This document shows positions 13,194 to 15,210 of a DNA stretch of 15,210 nucleotides, in pieces. The translations under genes were made by a program, and so were the position numbers. The notes beneath the pieces were generated by a model, which had not been told where the DNA came from, searched no databases, and saw nothing but the letters and a program-made list of their open reading frames with translations. Source of the stretch: Nitrososphaerales archaeon TH1177 (GTDB taxonomy: Archaea > Thermoproteota > Nitrososphaeria > Nitrososphaerales > Nitrososphaeraceae); the NCBI GenBank assembly GCA_014523515.1, contig JAATVJ010000200.1, positions 1-15,210 of the forward strand, in the 5' to 3' direction. Positions within the stretch are counted from its first letter, which is position 1; the number at the start of each line of letters is the position of its first letter.

Positions 13194-15143
13194 GTGTTTA
13201 GTATCAAACATATTACAATTTTAGGCATCTTCTTATTTTCTTCTTTCTTAATTATTAATTTAGATAATATTATTATAGATATTTCATTTGCAACCGAAAT
13301 TAAAAGTCAAATAACCAATATTTCTGAAACAGAAAATGAGATAAAAGTTTCTGAAACAGAAAATGAGATAAAGGAAAATAATTCCATAAATGAAGAAAAG
13401 AACCTATGTATGAGATATGAAAATATTACAAAAACCATCGTAATTTGTGATGGAGTAGTAGATATTCCTACCATTAATAACTTTTTTAATAATAGTAATA
13501 TTCTTGAAATGTCAAGAGAAAAAGAATGGGTTTTGAAGTCAAATATTTTGATACTTGAAAATGGATCATTAAATATTAGTGGTCTGAATACCAATTTACT
13601 TAAAATAGATTCTGATTATTCCAATAATATTGCATACTCTATAATTTCAAGAGGAAATTTAATTATAGATAATACAAATATAACATCATGGAATTCAACA
13701 AATAATAATATTCCTGATTTTAGTACACCGGAAACCCCTAGAGCTTACATATGGACATTCTGGAATTCAGCAGGAAAAACAAATATTTCAAATTCTTTTT
13801 TGGGAAATTTAGGTTATAAAAGTCATTCGGGTACAACAGGAATAACATTATTTTCCGGTGATGGTAGTTTAGTTCAAAATAATACGATAAGTGGTAATTA
13901 TTTTGGATTACATTTAGCAAATGAGATTTCCAATGTCACTATAATGAATAACAAAATATCAAAAAGTCAATTTGACGGCATTAATTTAGATTCAAAGACA
14001 AACAATATTAAGATAATAAACAATAGAATTTACGATAATAATCTACATGCCATAGTATGTAAAAAAGGCTGTAATAATATAGAAATAAAGAATAATATTT
14101 TAGAAAATAATATTGGTATTGGAATTCTATTAGAAAGAAATGCTAGCAAAAATTTTGTTCAAGTAAACAATTTACGATCGAACACAATGGGAATGATGAT
14201 TTCTGAATCACTAGAAAATGACATAATAAGTAACAACTTTGATAAAAATGGTAATGGAATTTTTTTGAAAAATACAAAATACAATCTTATTGATTCTAAT
14301 AATATAACAAATAGCAATAACTATGGGATAAATATTTACAATAATTCTACTAATAACATAATCCAAGGTAATATTATAAAAAAATCTATGAATAGTGGAA
14401 TAAATATTGCAGATTATGGAACAAATAAAAATAAATTGATTAATAATAATATTGTTGAAGGGCCTAACTATGGATTAAAACTAGATAGAACCTCTAATAA
14501 CATATTAGAGAATAACATAGTAGAAAAAAACCAAAACGATGATTTTTTTATAAGGCAGTCTAAAGATAACAAAATAATCAATTCCGTTTTTAACTATACA
14601 GCATTTTTGCTAAATGATAAAAAAAGCAACATCATAATAATCGATACAAAGAATAGGATTATTGATGGAAATAATATTACTAATACTGTGTATAGACAAA
14701 ATAACACAATAATACTTAATTCAAATAACAATTTTACAAAATTAAAGACTACTGATATATTTGTAATCCCACAATCATCTTATGTAAATATCACAAAAAT
14801 AAACTATGACTTAAAAAATAAAGAGTATAAGAGAATTGATTTAGTATATCCCGAATTAGGAATTGAGACAAAATTTATCCTGGGAGGATTTCAACCTGGA
14901 AATCAACTATTAGTTAAGGTAAATAAAGAGATAAAAGATCTAATAAGTATAGATAACAATAACAATAGTACAACAGAATTTACTTTGAAAAATGATCAAT
15001 TATCATATAGAATGGAGTTTGAATTAACTACAATACCAATTTTAATTACTATAATAATTCTATCTATTTTAATCATAATATCTATCGGTATTTTCTTTTT
15101 AATAAGAAAAAAAAGGAAAAAACAGAAGGAAATAACCAATTAA
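13194..15143 (+). CDS. Membrane-anchored right-handed beta-helix protein, AlgG-like mannuronan C5-epimerase candidate
   Basis: This is a surface protein of 649 residues from the GTG chosen here. It has a signal peptide (about 1-33, FSIKHITILGIF... to SFA/TE), an acidic linker with a 9-residue tandem repeat (44-61), and a region resembling the AlgG core with SWNS...PRAYIWTFW around R183-W187 and LGYKSHSG from L206. About ten parallel beta-helix turns rich in NN and GI follow, then a small beta domain, one membrane span (about 614-637) and a Lys/Arg tail facing the cytoplasm. AlgG enzymes convert mannuronate to guluronate in exported polymer. The DPHD motif position seems to read NLDS (264-267), while H285 is kept. 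C289 and C293 (CKKGC) may form a disulfide. An ATG at 13080 would add 38 residues but overlaps the GH5 promoter. NosD-like or lyase function remains possible. Confidence 0.82.
   Translation: MFSIKHITILGIFLFSSFLIINLDNIIIDISFATEIKSQITNISETENEIKVSETENEIKENNSINEEKNLCMRYENITKTIVICDGVVDIPTINNFFNNSNILEMSREKEWVLKSNILILENGSLNISGLNTNLLKIDSDYSNNIAYSIISRGNLIIDNTNITSWNSTNNNIPDFSTPETPRAYIWTFWNSAGKTNISNSFLGNLGYKSHSGTTGITLFSGDGSLVQNNTISGNYFGLHLANEISNVTIMNNKISKSQFDGINLDSKTNNIKIINNRIYDNNLHAIVCKKGCNNIEIKNNILENNIGIGILLERNASKNFVQVNNLRSNTMGMMISESLENDIISNNFDKNGNGIFLKNTKYNLIDSNNITNSNNYGINIYNNSTNNIIQGNIIKKSMNSGINIADYGTNKNKLINNNIVEGPNYGLKLDRTSNNILENNIVEKNQNDDFFIRQSKDNKIINSVFNYTAFLLNDKKSNIIIIDTKNRIIDGNNITNTVYRQNNTIILNSNNNFTKLKTTDIFVIPQSSYVNITKINYDLKNKEYKRIDLVYPELGIETKFILGGFQPGNQLLVKVNKEIKDLISIDNNNNSTTEFTLKNDQLSYRMEFELTTIPILITIIILSILIIISIGIFFLIRKKRKKQKEITN
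13321..13374 (+). repeat. 27-base direct tandem repeat in the beta-helix gene
   Basis: Two adjacent 27-base copies (13321-13347 and 13348-13374) differ at only one base and keep the frame, encoding SETENEIK twice in the linker between signal peptide and folded domain. The near-identity points to a recent duplication. Confidence 0.9.
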
Positions 15144-15210
15144 CATTTAACAATAAGAAATATTTTTGATTGATAAAGCATTAATAATTTTATTAAAATA
15201 TTTTTTATAG
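15144..15210 (+). other. AT-rich window end, nothing recognised
   Basis: These last 67 bases follow the stop of the beta-helix gene. They contain T-rich runs that could act as a terminator, but no gene start can be supported. Confidence 0.4.

Noticed and set aside
13307..13920. Two minus-strand open frames inside the beta-helix gene
   Set aside because: Both are antisense shadows; the plus-strand frame has a signal peptide, repeats and a membrane anchor in the right order.
13900..14520. Repeated AATAAT/AACAAT-rich segments as a CRISPR or satellite array
   Set aside because: The spacing is irregular and coding; they are Asn-rich turns of the beta helix, not DNA-level repeats.

Overview
The window is strongly AT-rich (under about one third G+C by eye) and looks archaeal, most likely an ammonia-oxidising or related member of the Nitrososphaerota (Thaumarchaeota). 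The reasons are an archaeal-type threonyl-tRNA synthetase with the D-aminoacyl-tRNA-deacylase-like editing domain, an A/V-type ATPase subunit I, a Dps-like (DPSL) ferritin, and many genes with a TATA-like octamer 22-29 bases before the start codon and no leader, while some apparent second genes carry a short Shine-Dalgarno-like AGGT instead. The genus cannot be fixed from this sequence alone.

Layout. 1-2.7 kb, minus strand: ATPase subunit I and an unrecognised 128-residue protein. 2.9-3.2 kb, plus: a divergent PII-like signalling protein. 3.5-4.7 kb, minus: a DHH-family phosphoesterase preceded by an overlooked 46-residue single-span membrane protein. 4.8-6.8 kb, plus: a DPSL ferritin, an overlooked 47-residue two-span membrane protein and a PfkB-type kinase. 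6.85-9.4 kb: a short nucleotide-sugar dehydrogenase (minus) divergent from a processive membrane family-2 glycosyltransferase (plus). 9.5-11.6 kb, plus: a small CxxxxC/CxxH protein followed by thrS. 11.7-15.1 kb: a secreted GH5-like glycosidase (minus) divergent from a membrane-anchored right-handed beta-helix protein resembling AlgG-type mannuronan C5-epimerases (plus).

The most interesting reading is that the two divergent pairs in the right half form a cell-surface uronic-acid polysaccharide system. The dehydrogenase would make the UDP- or GDP-uronate, the synthase would polymerise and export it, the beta-helix protein would epimerise (or cleave) the chain outside the cell, and the GH5 enzyme would trim it. 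This parallels bacterial alginate (AlgD/Alg8/AlgG plus a hydrolase) and hyaluronan (HasB/HasA) loci. The thrS pair lies between the two halves and is housekeeping. The polymer chemistry is inference; the gene families are read from motifs. No tRNA, rRNA, insertion sequence or CRISPR array was seen, and there is no gene-free stretch longer than about 290 bases.
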